From: Dentipellis sp. KUC8613
Taxonomy: Eukaryota > Basidiomycota > Agaricomycetes > Russulales > Hericiaceae
Length of the DNA: 64,000 nucleotides
Assembly (NCBI GenBank): GCA_002286715.1
Contig: NSJX01000004.1
Span: 12,253 to 76,252 of the forward strand
Direction: 5' to 3'
Part shown: positions 21,793 to 29,906 of the stretch, one piece after another
Layout of the letters: each line of letters begins with the position of its first letter
Position numbering within the stretch: the stretch's first letter is position 1
Made by a program: the position numbers and the translations under genes
Notes under the pieces: model-generated
The model's input: only the letters and a program-made list of their open reading frames with translations
Told to the model about the DNA's origin: nothing
Databases searched by the model: none

Positions 21793-23931
21793 TACGAGAA
21801 ATGGATAAGTCCGGCAAGTCCGGCGGTCCGGCAGCCGTGAGAGTCCGGCGATCTAGTCCCGGGTGTGACCTGTGTGACAAAGTGACATTTTGCCTATCTG
21901 AGCAAGTCGGCGATCGCCGATCGCCGGGCGCGGGCGCTTGTGAGGGCACGACCGCTCCCGTACTGTGACGCTGCTGCATCGAAGACTGCCCGGGTCGCCT
22001 GCTCGCACCGACGCCATCACCATCGTGCCCTTGCTGTCGCCCGTGCACCCCCATCATAACTTGGGTTCCTATTTGGAACACAACATCATCTCTTGCTCTT
22101 GCTCTCTTTCTTGCTCCCTCCCTTCACCCGCTCACTCGCTCGGCCCCTCTCTCGTCATCATGTGCACCCAACGAATGCATAAATTCCCGCACCTTTCAAT
22201 GCATCAGTGCATATACATGTGCGCATGCGCCGACAACATGTTTCCATGGAGACAATGAGGGAATAGGCAGAGCAACCACAGGTATGTCGCATCTGCAGCA
22301 GCATGTCGCGGCTCGCTCAACGACGGATGATGCTGCCCTATCTGCGACCCCAGTAGTGCCGCCCTCCTACCCTCCCGCATGTGCGCAAGTGTCCCACCAG
22401 CACATACGCACGCACGTATGCAGGCGCGCACAGCGACATCACTGTGGAGACGACAAGGGAACAGGCAGAAGGGCGTTGAGGTACGTAGCACCTGCTGCAC
22501 GCTCAGCGTGTCGCAGCCTACCCAATGACTGACAATCTTGCTCTTTCTATGACTCTAGCGCCACGTCATTGTCGCACCCTCTTCGCCTCTCCCACACACG
22601 TCCTTTTGCGCCTGCCTGCTAACGTCCTCGCCCTTCCGTATCCCTTCTCGGCTTTGCGTCCGCGCCGTCTTCGCACCCTCGCAACGACTTCACGCCCTCG
22701 CATTCGCCTCATCGCGCCCATCCGCCCTTGTCGTACCCTTGTTGTGCCCTGCGGTGTCGCATCGTCTCGCACCTTTGTGCTCGCCGTTGTCATGCCTGTG
22801 TTGCTCCCTCGCTTCATCGCGCCCTCGACTCATCCTTGCGCCTGCGTTGCCCCGTCGTGCCCTCTGTCGCACCGTCTCTGCGCCCTCACGCCGTCATTGT
22901 ACCCTTGTTGTGCCCTCCTCACGCCCTCTTCGCCCCATGTGTCCCTCGCGCCGCCATCGCCCCTCCATCATAGCTGTCTCGCGCCGTTGTCGTCCCCGTC
23001 TGAAGCTGTTGTCGCACCCGCACGCTGTCACGCCCCTTGCACTCTTCTTGCACCCCTCACGCCCTGTTCGCGCCGTCTCGCGCCCGTTCGCGCTGCCCTC
23101 ACTCCCGTCTCGCGCCATCATCGCATTCATTGCGCCCTGTTCACACCGCTGTCACCCTTTCGTCGCGCCGCCATCGCGCCCGTATCACATTGCCGTCGCA
23201 CCCGCGCCCCTCCGCCCCCCGTCTCGCCGTCGCGCGCTTCTCAAGACCAAACTGTGTTCGCGTCGTGTTCGCGCCATTGCGCCCCTCGCCTCTTTGCTGC
23301 CCCCGTCGCGCCTGACTCGCGCCATTGTCGCGCCTGACTTGCGCTGTCGCGCCCCTCGCGCTCTGTTCGCGTCGCCGTTGCGCCCGTTCATTGTCCCCCG
23401 TCTCGCACCTGTTCGTGCCTCTGTCGCGTCCATGCGCCTCTGTCCCTCCGTTTGTCACGCCCCTCGTGTCCTGTTCGCGTCACATTGTTCTTTTGCCGTC
23501 GCGCCCGTCTCGTGCCTGCATGTTCATATATATGTAATACTTTGATAATATTATAAGCCCTTTAGCTGTTCTGTACCTCAACAACCATATTGATCAGCTC
23601 GCAATGGTGGTGGGATGGCAGCACGGGGGTGTTAAATGGTGGCGGGTTTTGAGAGAGAGCGGGATGGGCACAAGCAAGGGCCGTAGGGACTAGAGAGAGG
23701 GAGGCGGCTTCGCAACGACGAGGAGGGCAGCCGGGGGATCAGTCATAGAGAACCCCGAAACCATCCTCTGTACATGCAGGGCTGACTATGAGAATATTAA
23801 TGGCATGCATATCCGAATGCTCCGTGACGCCATCCGTGACATGTAGGCGAGCGTGACAGTCTGGCACGTCCGGCACTTCCGGCAGTCTGCCCAAAAGCTG
23901 CCGGACTTGCCGGAGTTATCCATTACTCGTA
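21793..23931. mobile_element. Non-coding element with terminal inverted repeats
   Basis: The left end reads TACGAGAAATGGATAAGTCC followed by GGCAAGTCCGGC. The right end, reverse-complemented, reads TACGAGTAATGGATAACTCC followed by GGCAAGTCCGGC. These are inverted ends of about 32 bp with 2 differences, 2.14 kb apart. Beyond the right end the flank CCTCCTGGGAGGAGG partly mirrors the left flank, so a clean target duplication cannot be set. The interior has no transposase; it is mostly a C-rich low-complexity block. This is consistent with a non-autonomous DNA element that has captured satellite-like sequence, or with a rearranged repeat. Confidence 0.55.
22525..23520. repeat. C-rich degenerate low-complexity block
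   Basis: About 1 kb in which the plus strand is C-rich with words such as CGCGCCCTCGCGCC, CCGTCTCGCGCC and GTCGTGCCC. Its reverse complement is the same kind of sequence as the G-rich blocks at 8.5-15.1 kb. Long stop-free frames (up to about 270 codons) are by-products of composition. Confidence 0.7.
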
Positions 23932-23976
23932 CCTCCTGGGAGGAGGGGCAGGCATGACACAAGGGAACCACAGAGC

Positions 23977-24578
23977 TAGTGTCGAAGTGAGTGCGTACAT
24001 TGTCTTTAAGGAAGTGCGCGCAGGTCGAAGACCAGACGAGAAAGTGGAGCGCGAGAGAAGTCGAGGCGAGCGAGAGCGAGACGAAGATGATAGATCAGAC
24101 GACAAGAGTCGAACTCGATGTTGATTAAGGCCGTGCAGGCTCGTATATAAGTACATTCATAGGCCTGTTTCAGTAGATAATACCAAGACATCATAACAAG
24201 GCCNNNNNNNNNNNNNNNNNNNNNNNNNNNNNNNNNNNNNNNNNNNNNNNNNNNNNNNNNNNNNNNNNNNNNNNNNNNNNNNNNNNNNNNNNNNNNNNNN
24301 NNNNNNNNNNNNNNNNNNNNNNNNNNNNNNNNNNNNNNNNNNNNNNNNNNNNNNNNNNNNNNNNNNNNNNNNNNNNNNNNNNNNNNNNNNNNNNNNNNNN
24401 NNNNNNNNNNNNNNNNNNNNNNNNNNNNNNNNNNNNNNNNNNNNNNNNNNNNNNNNNNNNNNNNNNNNNNNNNNNNNNNNNNNTACTGTAAGTCAAGACA
24501 ACGGAAGAAAAGAGAAACATAACCAGTAACAACGGAATCAAAAAGAAAAACAAGACGAACGAATATCAAATTCCAACA
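23977..24578 (-). repeat. Copia 3' LTR (contains assembly gap)
   Basis: It matches the 5' LTR at both ends. The middle is replaced by 280 N (24204-24483), where the other LTR has 165 bp, so the gap size is arbitrary. Relative to the 5' LTR it carries a 22-nt insertion at 23987-24008 that duplicates internal gag sequence. Confidence 0.9.
24204..24483. other. Assembly gap (280 N)
   Basis: A run of N inside the 3' LTR. Collapse of the two near-identical LTRs during assembly explains it. Any frame reading through it is meaningless. Confidence 0.99.
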
Positions 24579-24590
24579 CTCCCCCTCAAG
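24579..24590 (-). promoter_or_regulatory. Polypurine tract of the copia element
   Basis: On the coding strand the sequence CTTGAGGGGGAG directly abuts the first base of the 3' LTR. This is the position and composition of the plus-strand primer for reverse transcription. Confidence 0.85.
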
Positions 24591-27500
24591 CCGAGCACAG
24601 TCCGAGTGCCCCCGCAAAATGCTTGACCTTCCCGTTCGGCAACGCCTTCGTGAACGCGTCAGCGACCATCTCCTCCGTGGGGCAATAGACGATCTTGAAC
24701 GCACCGTCGTCGACTACGAAACGGATGAAGTGATATCGTATGTCGATGTGCTTCGTGCGTGCATGAAAGTTGTCGGTCATCGCGAGCTTGATGGCAGCCT
24801 GGTTGTCGCAGAAGAGCGTGGTCGGCGAGTCGCAAGGCGGGAGGATCTCGCCGAGAAGGTGTCGAAGCCAGATGCCTTCTTTCGCGGCGTGCGTCGCCGC
24901 GACGTATTCGGCCTCCGCAGTCGAGAGCGTGACGAGCTCTTGCTTGCACAACATCCAAGAAACAGCGCTGCCGTCAATAAGAAAAGCATACCCTGAGATG
25001 GCCCTCCGATGCTCTTGCAAGGCCCCGTCCGCGTCCGTATATCCCACTAGCTCGTGCTCCTCCCCTCCGAATGTCAGCGCGAGAGTCTTCGTCCCTGCCA
25101 GGTAACGAAAAACGCACTTGACGGCCTCCCAATGGACTTCGCCCGGGTTGTCGAGGAACTGCGAGAGCGTCGAAACGGCGAACACGATGTTGGGGCGAGT
25201 GGCGACGGCCGCGTACATCAGCGATCCGATCGCCTCGCGATAAGGCACGCAGCACATGCGCGCTATGTCGGCAGGTGACGTCGGGCAGTCGTCCTTCGAG
25301 TACGAAACTCCGGGGATCATTGGCATGCTGAGGGGTTTGGCATCGACGAAGTTGAAATGCGCGAGGATGGAGTCGATGTAGGATGTCTGCGAAAGCAAGA
25401 TGGTGCGAGCGTCGCGATCGCGCATGACCTTGATGCCGAGAAGCCAATGGATAGGCCCCAAATCCGTGAGGGCGTAGCGGGCATTGAGCTGCTCCTTGTA
25501 AGACTGGAGAAGTGCGGGCGAACTGCCTGTGAGAGCACTGTTGTCGACGTGAATGGCAAGGATGGTGATGTGATCGTCGATGCGTGCAAAGAAAACGCCC
25601 GGATCCGCCTGTGACACACGGAATCCGACATCAGCGAGAAGACGGCAGAGAGCATCGTACCATTTATGGCCCGCCTGCTTCAGGCCGTACAGCGACTTCA
25701 GTAGCCTCTTTACCAACCGCCCATCTCCCTCCTCGTACCCCGGGGGCTCCTGCATATAAATCTCCTCGTTTTCGTCAAGTTCGCCATTGAGGAACGCGCC
25801 ATTGAAGTCGAAGGACTCGACATCCCAGTCGTGACGTGCGGCGAGAGCGAGAATCGCGCGGAAACTGGAAAGGCATGCAACAGGTGAGTAGGTATCGAAG
25901 AAGTCGACACCGTAGATCTGCGTGAATCCCTTGGCGACGAGTCGCGCCTTGTACTTCTCGATTTCGCCGAGCGCATTCTTCTTGATGCGAAAGACCCACT
26001 TGCACCCCACTATGTTCCTTCCCTCCGGCTTCTCCTCCGTCCTCCAAGTCCCAGCCTTCCTCAAAACCTCCATCTCCTTATCCATCGCCTCCTTCCACAT
26101 CGGCCAGTCCGAGCGCGAGCGCACCTCCTCCAGCATCTTCGGATCGTGGCCCTCCGCGTCCTGCGTCGCCGCTCCAAGCACGTGCTCCAAGTCGGCCTGA
26201 AACGCGTAGTCGGCGTTGTCGTCGAGTGCAACCGAGGCTGACTCCCCCTGAGGCTGCATGCCCTTCGGTAAGTCAGGTCCGATAGGCTTGCCTTTGTGCG
26301 TACGGCCCTCGGTCGTCCCTTCGCCGCTCTGGATCTGCTTGACGTAGGCCGATGGCTTCGGAATGCGAGACGGGTGAACGTTCGGTGTTGGTGGTGCAGG
26401 AGGCAGAGACGAATCGGGAGCTGCGTTCGTCGAAGTCGGCTTGGCCTTGGTTGCTTGCTGTGCGTCAGGCTGCTTTGTCGTAGCTGCGGCACCCTCGGGC
26501 TGACTGGCTGACGAGTCGGTGGACTTCTGCTCCCCCTCAGGCAGCGAGAGGGTGCTAGTCAAATGGGGAACGGGTGGGAGGGTGACAACATCGGGGGAAA
26601 ACTTGATGTCGGGGGAAAACTTGATGTCGGGGGAAAACTTGACGTCGTGCTCGACAGTGACGGAATGCTTGTGCAGCCAATAGATCCTATGTGCGTGCAT
26701 GCTGTCCTTGTCGAATCCAACCCATCGCCCCTCAACCGCTCTCCCGTCCAACTTCGACCCAGTCCCATCATGAACCCAGACCTTCTGCCCCCACTCCGGT
26801 AACCCTGAAAGGTCAGGCTTCTCGCGGTAGACACACTCGTAGGGGGTTACATTACCGAGAACATGCATAGAGGTGCGGTTCTTGAGCCAGACTGCGAACA
26901 TGATCCCCTCGCCCCAAAGCGACTTCGGAAGACCGCTGTGATGGAGAATTGCGCGAACCCGTTCGAGAAGTCGACGGTTGAGAGCCTCGGCAACTCTGTT
27001 GTGCTGCAGCGTGTCGTGCGTCGTGAGTCGTCGCTCCGTCCCTTCTCTCCGTAAGAACTCCTCGAAATCCTTTCCGGTGTACTCCCCTCCGCGATCCGAA
27101 TGGAAGCACTTGATCTTCGCGTTGTGTTGGGTGTGCATCCATGCCGCGAAAGCCTTGTAAGCCTCCAACATCTGGTCCTTGGTGCGATGCAAGTCGACTC
27201 GCGTGTAGCACGAGTAATCATCTGTGAAAGAGACATAATAGGACCGTCCGCCGAGACTACGCACTGGAGAGGGACCCCACAAATCTGAATGAACCTCCTC
27301 CCCGAACACCTTCGCCTGCGGCCCAGCCCGTTCCTTCCGAATTGTCTTCCTCGTCATCTTTGCATACTTGCACGACTCACACACAATCGGCCTCCCGTCA
27401 TCCACCAGCTCCAGTCCCAGAACCATCCGATCCTTCACCAGCTTGCAGATGGCGCTCGCCGATATGTGACCCAGCCTGCGGTGCATTGTCATCAGGTCGA

Positions 27501-28851
27501 CGTGCTCCATCGCCAGACTGATGACTTCACCTCGCTCGACCTTGTACAGCCCGTTTGCAGAGGCGCGAATCTCCCCAATAACGACGCCAAAGTGATTCTT
27601 GATGTGACAAATATCGCCCGTGAAGGAAACCTTGCAGCCGCTCTTCGTGATGCGAGAAATCGAGACTATGGTGAGTCCCATGTCTGGTGCGTGCAGGGTG
27701 TCCTTGAGGATAACACAGGTCCAGGCATTGCCGTTGGGGACATCGATGTGAAGGTCGCCGAGACCGATGGCTTGGAAGACACGGTTGTCAGCAGTGGTGA
27801 TGGGACGATGGACAATCGCACGGTAGTTGGTGAAGCGGTGTCGGAAGGGGGACATGTGCCGAGTTGCACCTGAGTCGTAGAGCTCCGCCTCGACTCCTCC
27901 CGTGCATGCATCGCTTGCTGCGAAAGCCGTCGGGTCCTGTTCTTCGGCATCATCCTTCTCCCTCTCTCCTTCGTCCACAACCTCTATCGCTGCCCAAGCC
28001 TCATCCTCTGCCACAGCCACACTCTCCCGATCCTTCCCGTCCTTCGCCTTCCCTCTGTCCGGCCCCTGACCCTCCTTTCCTCCGCCCTTCGCCCAACAAT
28101 CTGCCTTCACATGCCCTCGCTTCTTGCAATTGAAGCACTCGATGTCGCGCCGTTTGCGCGCGCCGCCGCCTTTCTTCTGTCCAGTCTCGGCAGAGAAGGC
28201 CTCCTCCGAGTTGTTCTTCGACTTCGGATCCTTGACGCCTCGGCACTCGAACTCGTCGGTGATGAGTTTGATGATAGAGTCGGGCTCGAGCGTCTTGTCG
28301 TTGATTGCTGCAGTGGCCGTCATGGCCGCGATGGTAGAGTCATAAGTCGGGGGAAGTGAACCGAGAAGGATGGTGGCGTAGTCGTCCTCGGTGATCGAGT
28401 CGCCCATCGCGGCGAGCTGCTTGCATAGATCAGCGAGATTGTCGAAGTGAGTGCGTACATTGTCTTTCTCCCCGCACTTCTGACTCTGCAGCTTCCTCCT
28501 CAGATCCACCACTATCATCCTCGACCGCCCTTCGAAAATCTTCTTCAAGCTATCCCACACATCCTTCGCCCGTGTCCCGCCCTTGATGCGATTGAAGATC
28601 GTGTCGGGAACCGACGCCGCGATGTACTGCTTGACGACGGCCTCGCCCGTAGTCCAGCGCTCCGCCGCGCCGACTCCTCTGAGCGTGCCGCTTGAGGCGT
28701 AGGTCGACGGCATGGACTCTTCGCTGAGGTGGCTGGCGAGGTTGCGCGCGCTGAGTGCCCATTTGAGACGGTCGCAGTAAGTGACCCAGTTCGTGCCATC
28801 GGCCGCTAACTTCGGAATCTTGATCTTCAGGTCGTCGTCATAGGTTGACAT
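24586..28851 (-). CDS. Copia gag-pol polyprotein, 1421 aa
   Basis: One intact ORF. In order: gag/UBN2-type domain (about 10-210); CCHC knuckle CFNCKKRGHVKADCW (about 237-251); aspartic protease DSGATRHMSP (about 320); GAG-pre-integrase with RRLGHIS; integrase core with HSDLWGP, HSDRGGEY and the Glu in RVAEALNR (about 515-660); a Pro/Ser linker; reverse transcriptase (about 930-1170); RNase H with TDADG and STAEAEYVAA (about 1265-1370). Domain order protease-integrase-RT-RNase H identifies Ty1/copia. The usual YVDD-type catalytic pair in RT reads HVDN: the second Asp codon is AAC (25540-25542), which should abolish polymerase activity. The ORF overlaps the polypurine tract at its 3' end, as is common in the group. 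Confidence 0.95.
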   Translation of the reverse strand: MSTYDDDLKIKIPKLAADGTNWVTYCDRLKWALSARNLASHLSEESMPSTYASSGTLRGVGAAERWTTGEAVVKQYIAASVPDTIFNRIKGGTRAKDVWDSLKKIFEGRSRMIVVDLRRKLQSQKCGEKDNVRTHFDNLADLCKQLAAMGDSITEDDYATILLGSLPPTYDSTIAAMTATAAINDKTLEPDSIIKLITDEFECRGVKDPKSKNNSEEAFSAETGQKKGGGARKRRDIECFNCKKRGHVKADCWAKGGGKEGQGPDRGKAKDGKDRESVAVAEDEAWAAIEVVDEGEREKDDAEEQDPTAFAASDACTGGVEAELYDSGATRHMSPFRHRFTNYRAIVHRPITTADNRVFQAIGLGDLHIDVPNGNAWTCVILKDTLHAPDMGLTIVSISRITKSGCKVSFTGDICHIKNHFGVVIGEIRASANGLYKVERGEVISLAMEHVDLMTMHRRLGHISASAICKLVKDRMVLGLELVDDGRPIVCESCKYAKMTRKTIRKERAGPQAKVFGEEVHSDLWGPSPVRSLGGRSYYVSFTDDYSCYTRVDLHRTKDQMLEAYKAFAAWMHTQHNAKIKCFHSDRGGEYTGKDFEEFLRREGTERRLTTHDTLQHNRVAEALNRRLLERVRAILHHSGLPKSLWGEGIMFAVWLKNRTSMHVLGNVTPYECVYREKPDLSGLPEWGQKVWVHDGTGSKLDGRAVEGRWVGFDKDSMHAHRIYWLHKHSVTVEHDVKFSPDIKFSPDIKFSPDVVTLPPVPHLTSTLSLPEGEQKSTDSSASQPEGAAATTKQPDAQQATKAKPTSTNAAPDSSLPPAPPTPNVHPSRIPKPSAYVKQIQSGEGTTEGRTHKGKPIGPDLPKGMQPQGESASVALDDNADYAFQADLEHVLGAATQDAEGHDPKMLEEVRSRSDWPMWKEAMDKEMEVLRKAGTWRTEEKPEGRNIVGCKWVFRIKKNALGEIEKYKARLVAKGFTQIYGVDFFDTYSPVACLSSFRAILALAARHDWDVESFDFNGAFLNGELDENEEIYMQEPPGYEEGDGRLVKRLLKSLYGLKQAGHKWYDALCRLLADVGFRVSQADPGVFFARIDDHITILAIHVDNSALTGSSPALLQSYKEQLNARYALTDLGPIHWLLGIKVMRDRDARTILLSQTSYIDSILAHFNFVDAKPLSMPMIPGVSYSKDDCPTSPADIARMCCVPYREAIGSLMYAAVATRPNIVFAVSTLSQFLDNPGEVHWEAVKCVFRYLAGTKTLALTFGGEEHELVGYTDADGALQEHRRAISGYAFLIDGSAVSWMLCKQELVTLSTAEAEYVAATHAAKEGIWLRHLLGEILPPCDSPTTLFCDNQAAIKLAMTDNFHARTKHIDIRYHFIRFVVDDGAFKIVYCPTEEMVADAFTKALPNGKVKHFAGALGLCSA
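26589..26642 (-). repeat. 18-bp triplication within copia gag-pol
   Basis: Three consecutive copies of an 18-bp unit encode FSPDIK-like hexapeptides just after the integrase domain. The repeats keep the frame. They look like replication-slippage expansion of a linker. Confidence 0.85.
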
Positions 28852-28921
28852 GGTGTCGCTCGGGGTGTTGAAAAAGACAGTAAGTTCTCGCGTTGATATG
28901 AAGTGGTCTCGTACTGATCAG

Positions 28922-28942
28922 AGCGCAGGGCCCATAACCTAG
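28922..28942 (-). promoter_or_regulatory. Primer-binding site resembling half initiator tRNA-Met
   Basis: Directly after the 5' LTR the coding strand reads GGTTATGGGCCCTGCGCTC. Its complement, GAGCGCAGGGCCCATAACC, resembles the anticodon arm of a fungal initiator tRNA-Met (CAU anticodon inside CCCATAACC). Copia elements are known to use the cleaved 5' half of this tRNA as primer; the match is from memory of the tRNA. Confidence 0.75.
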
Positions 28943-29405
28943 TGTCGAAAGGAAGTGCACACAGGTCGAAGACCAGACGAGAAAGTGGAGCGCGAGAGAA
29001 GTCGAGGCAAGCGAGAGCAAGACGAAGACGATAGATCAGATGACAAGAGTCGAACTCGATGTCGATTAAGGCCGCGCAGGCTCGTATATAAGTACATTCA
29101 TAGGCCTGTTTCAGTAGATAATACCAAGACATCATAACAAGGCCGGTACCGTAAGATTAGAGGGCTAACATAGCCAAGAACAAAAGTAAGACAAAGTAAC
29201 AAAAGAAATAATCACATGTAGACCACGGCGGGTCGGGCGGACGCGATGAGCGCCGCCCTTGGTGCGCACGAGGACTGCGCGATGCGCTTGATGACGTCGG
29301 TAGGGCTTTGTACTGTAAGTCAAGACAACGGAAGAAAAGAGAAACATAACCAGTAACAACGGAATCAAAAAGAAAAACAAGACGAACGAATATCAAATTC
29401 CAACA
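28943..29405 (-). repeat. Copia 5' LTR
   Basis: 463 bp, complete. It holds the promoter of the element; a TATA-like ATATAAGTAC lies at about 29085-29096 on the plus strand, but the core promoter was not resolved. It is followed on the plus side by the target duplication AGAGC. Confidence 0.9.
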
Positions 29406-29452
29406 AGAGCCGCCCGCGCAGCCGGGCGGCGTCAGTGGCCAACCTGTGTCCA

Positions 29453-29714
29453 CACAGCGTATAAGTGCAGAATTTCCCGACCCGGAAAAGCATGGAAAAA
29501 GACATATGTAATTGTATCACTTTTTCTAGAGCTTTTCGTGTCGAGAAAGACCAAAGAAACCTACAAATGACTTTCCCGAACGGGGATACAGGTGGCATAG
29601 TTATTGGTTTCTTTGGTCTTTTTGAACACAGATAATTCTAGTAACAGTGTTACAATTACGTATGCCTTTTCCCATGCTTTTCCGGGTCGGGAAATCCTAC
29701 ACTTGTACGCTGTG
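29453..29714. mobile_element. MITE-like element with long terminal inverted repeats
   Basis: About 262 bp whose ends form an inverted repeat of about 65 bp, starting CACAGCGTAYAAGTG and including TTTCCCGACCCGGAAAAGCA in both arms with few differences. The interior also folds: AAAGACCAAAGAAACC near 29550 pairs with GGTTTCTTTGGTCTTT near 29607. The element is therefore nearly one large hairpin. There is no coding capacity and no clear target duplication. It lies 43 bp beyond the copia target duplication and marks the edge of the repeat-rich part. Confidence 0.75.
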
Positions 29715-29906
29715 GTCGATGTGGTTGCAAGGACTCCAATCGAGGAACAGAAGCGCTCAAGCTTCAGGGCACTTGTGATTAGCGCCTGGATACATGAGAT
29801 CTCGTGACTGAGTGGGCATTCTGGCTCGAATTGGTGACTGTCGGCTACGTATACTCACCAGTGACTGTGATCTTCCCGGAAGCCTTTTTATTTTCGGCGT
29901 AACACA

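Larger units (their letters stand above)
23977..29405 (-). mobile_element. Complete Ty1/copia LTR retrotransposon
   Basis: The element is on the minus strand. The 3' LTR is 23977-24578, the 5' LTR 28943-29405, and the single gag-pol ORF lies between them. A 5-bp direct repeat AGAGC flanks the element (23972-23976 and 29406-29410), as expected from a copia-type integrase. A polypurine tract precedes the 3' LTR and a half-tRNA primer site follows the 5' LTR. On the coding strand the LTR begins TGTTGG and ends CACTA, so the last dinucleotide is TA rather than the usual CA. The clean target duplication shows one undisturbed insertion. It lies 46 bp from the right TIR of the element at 21793-23931. 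Confidence 0.93.

Noticed and set aside
22525..23545. Overlapping 268-270-codon plus-strand frames
   Set aside because: Same reason: C-rich degenerate repeat read in different phases.
24006..24704. Frame crossing the N run
   Set aside because: It is a by-product of the assembly gap inside the LTR.
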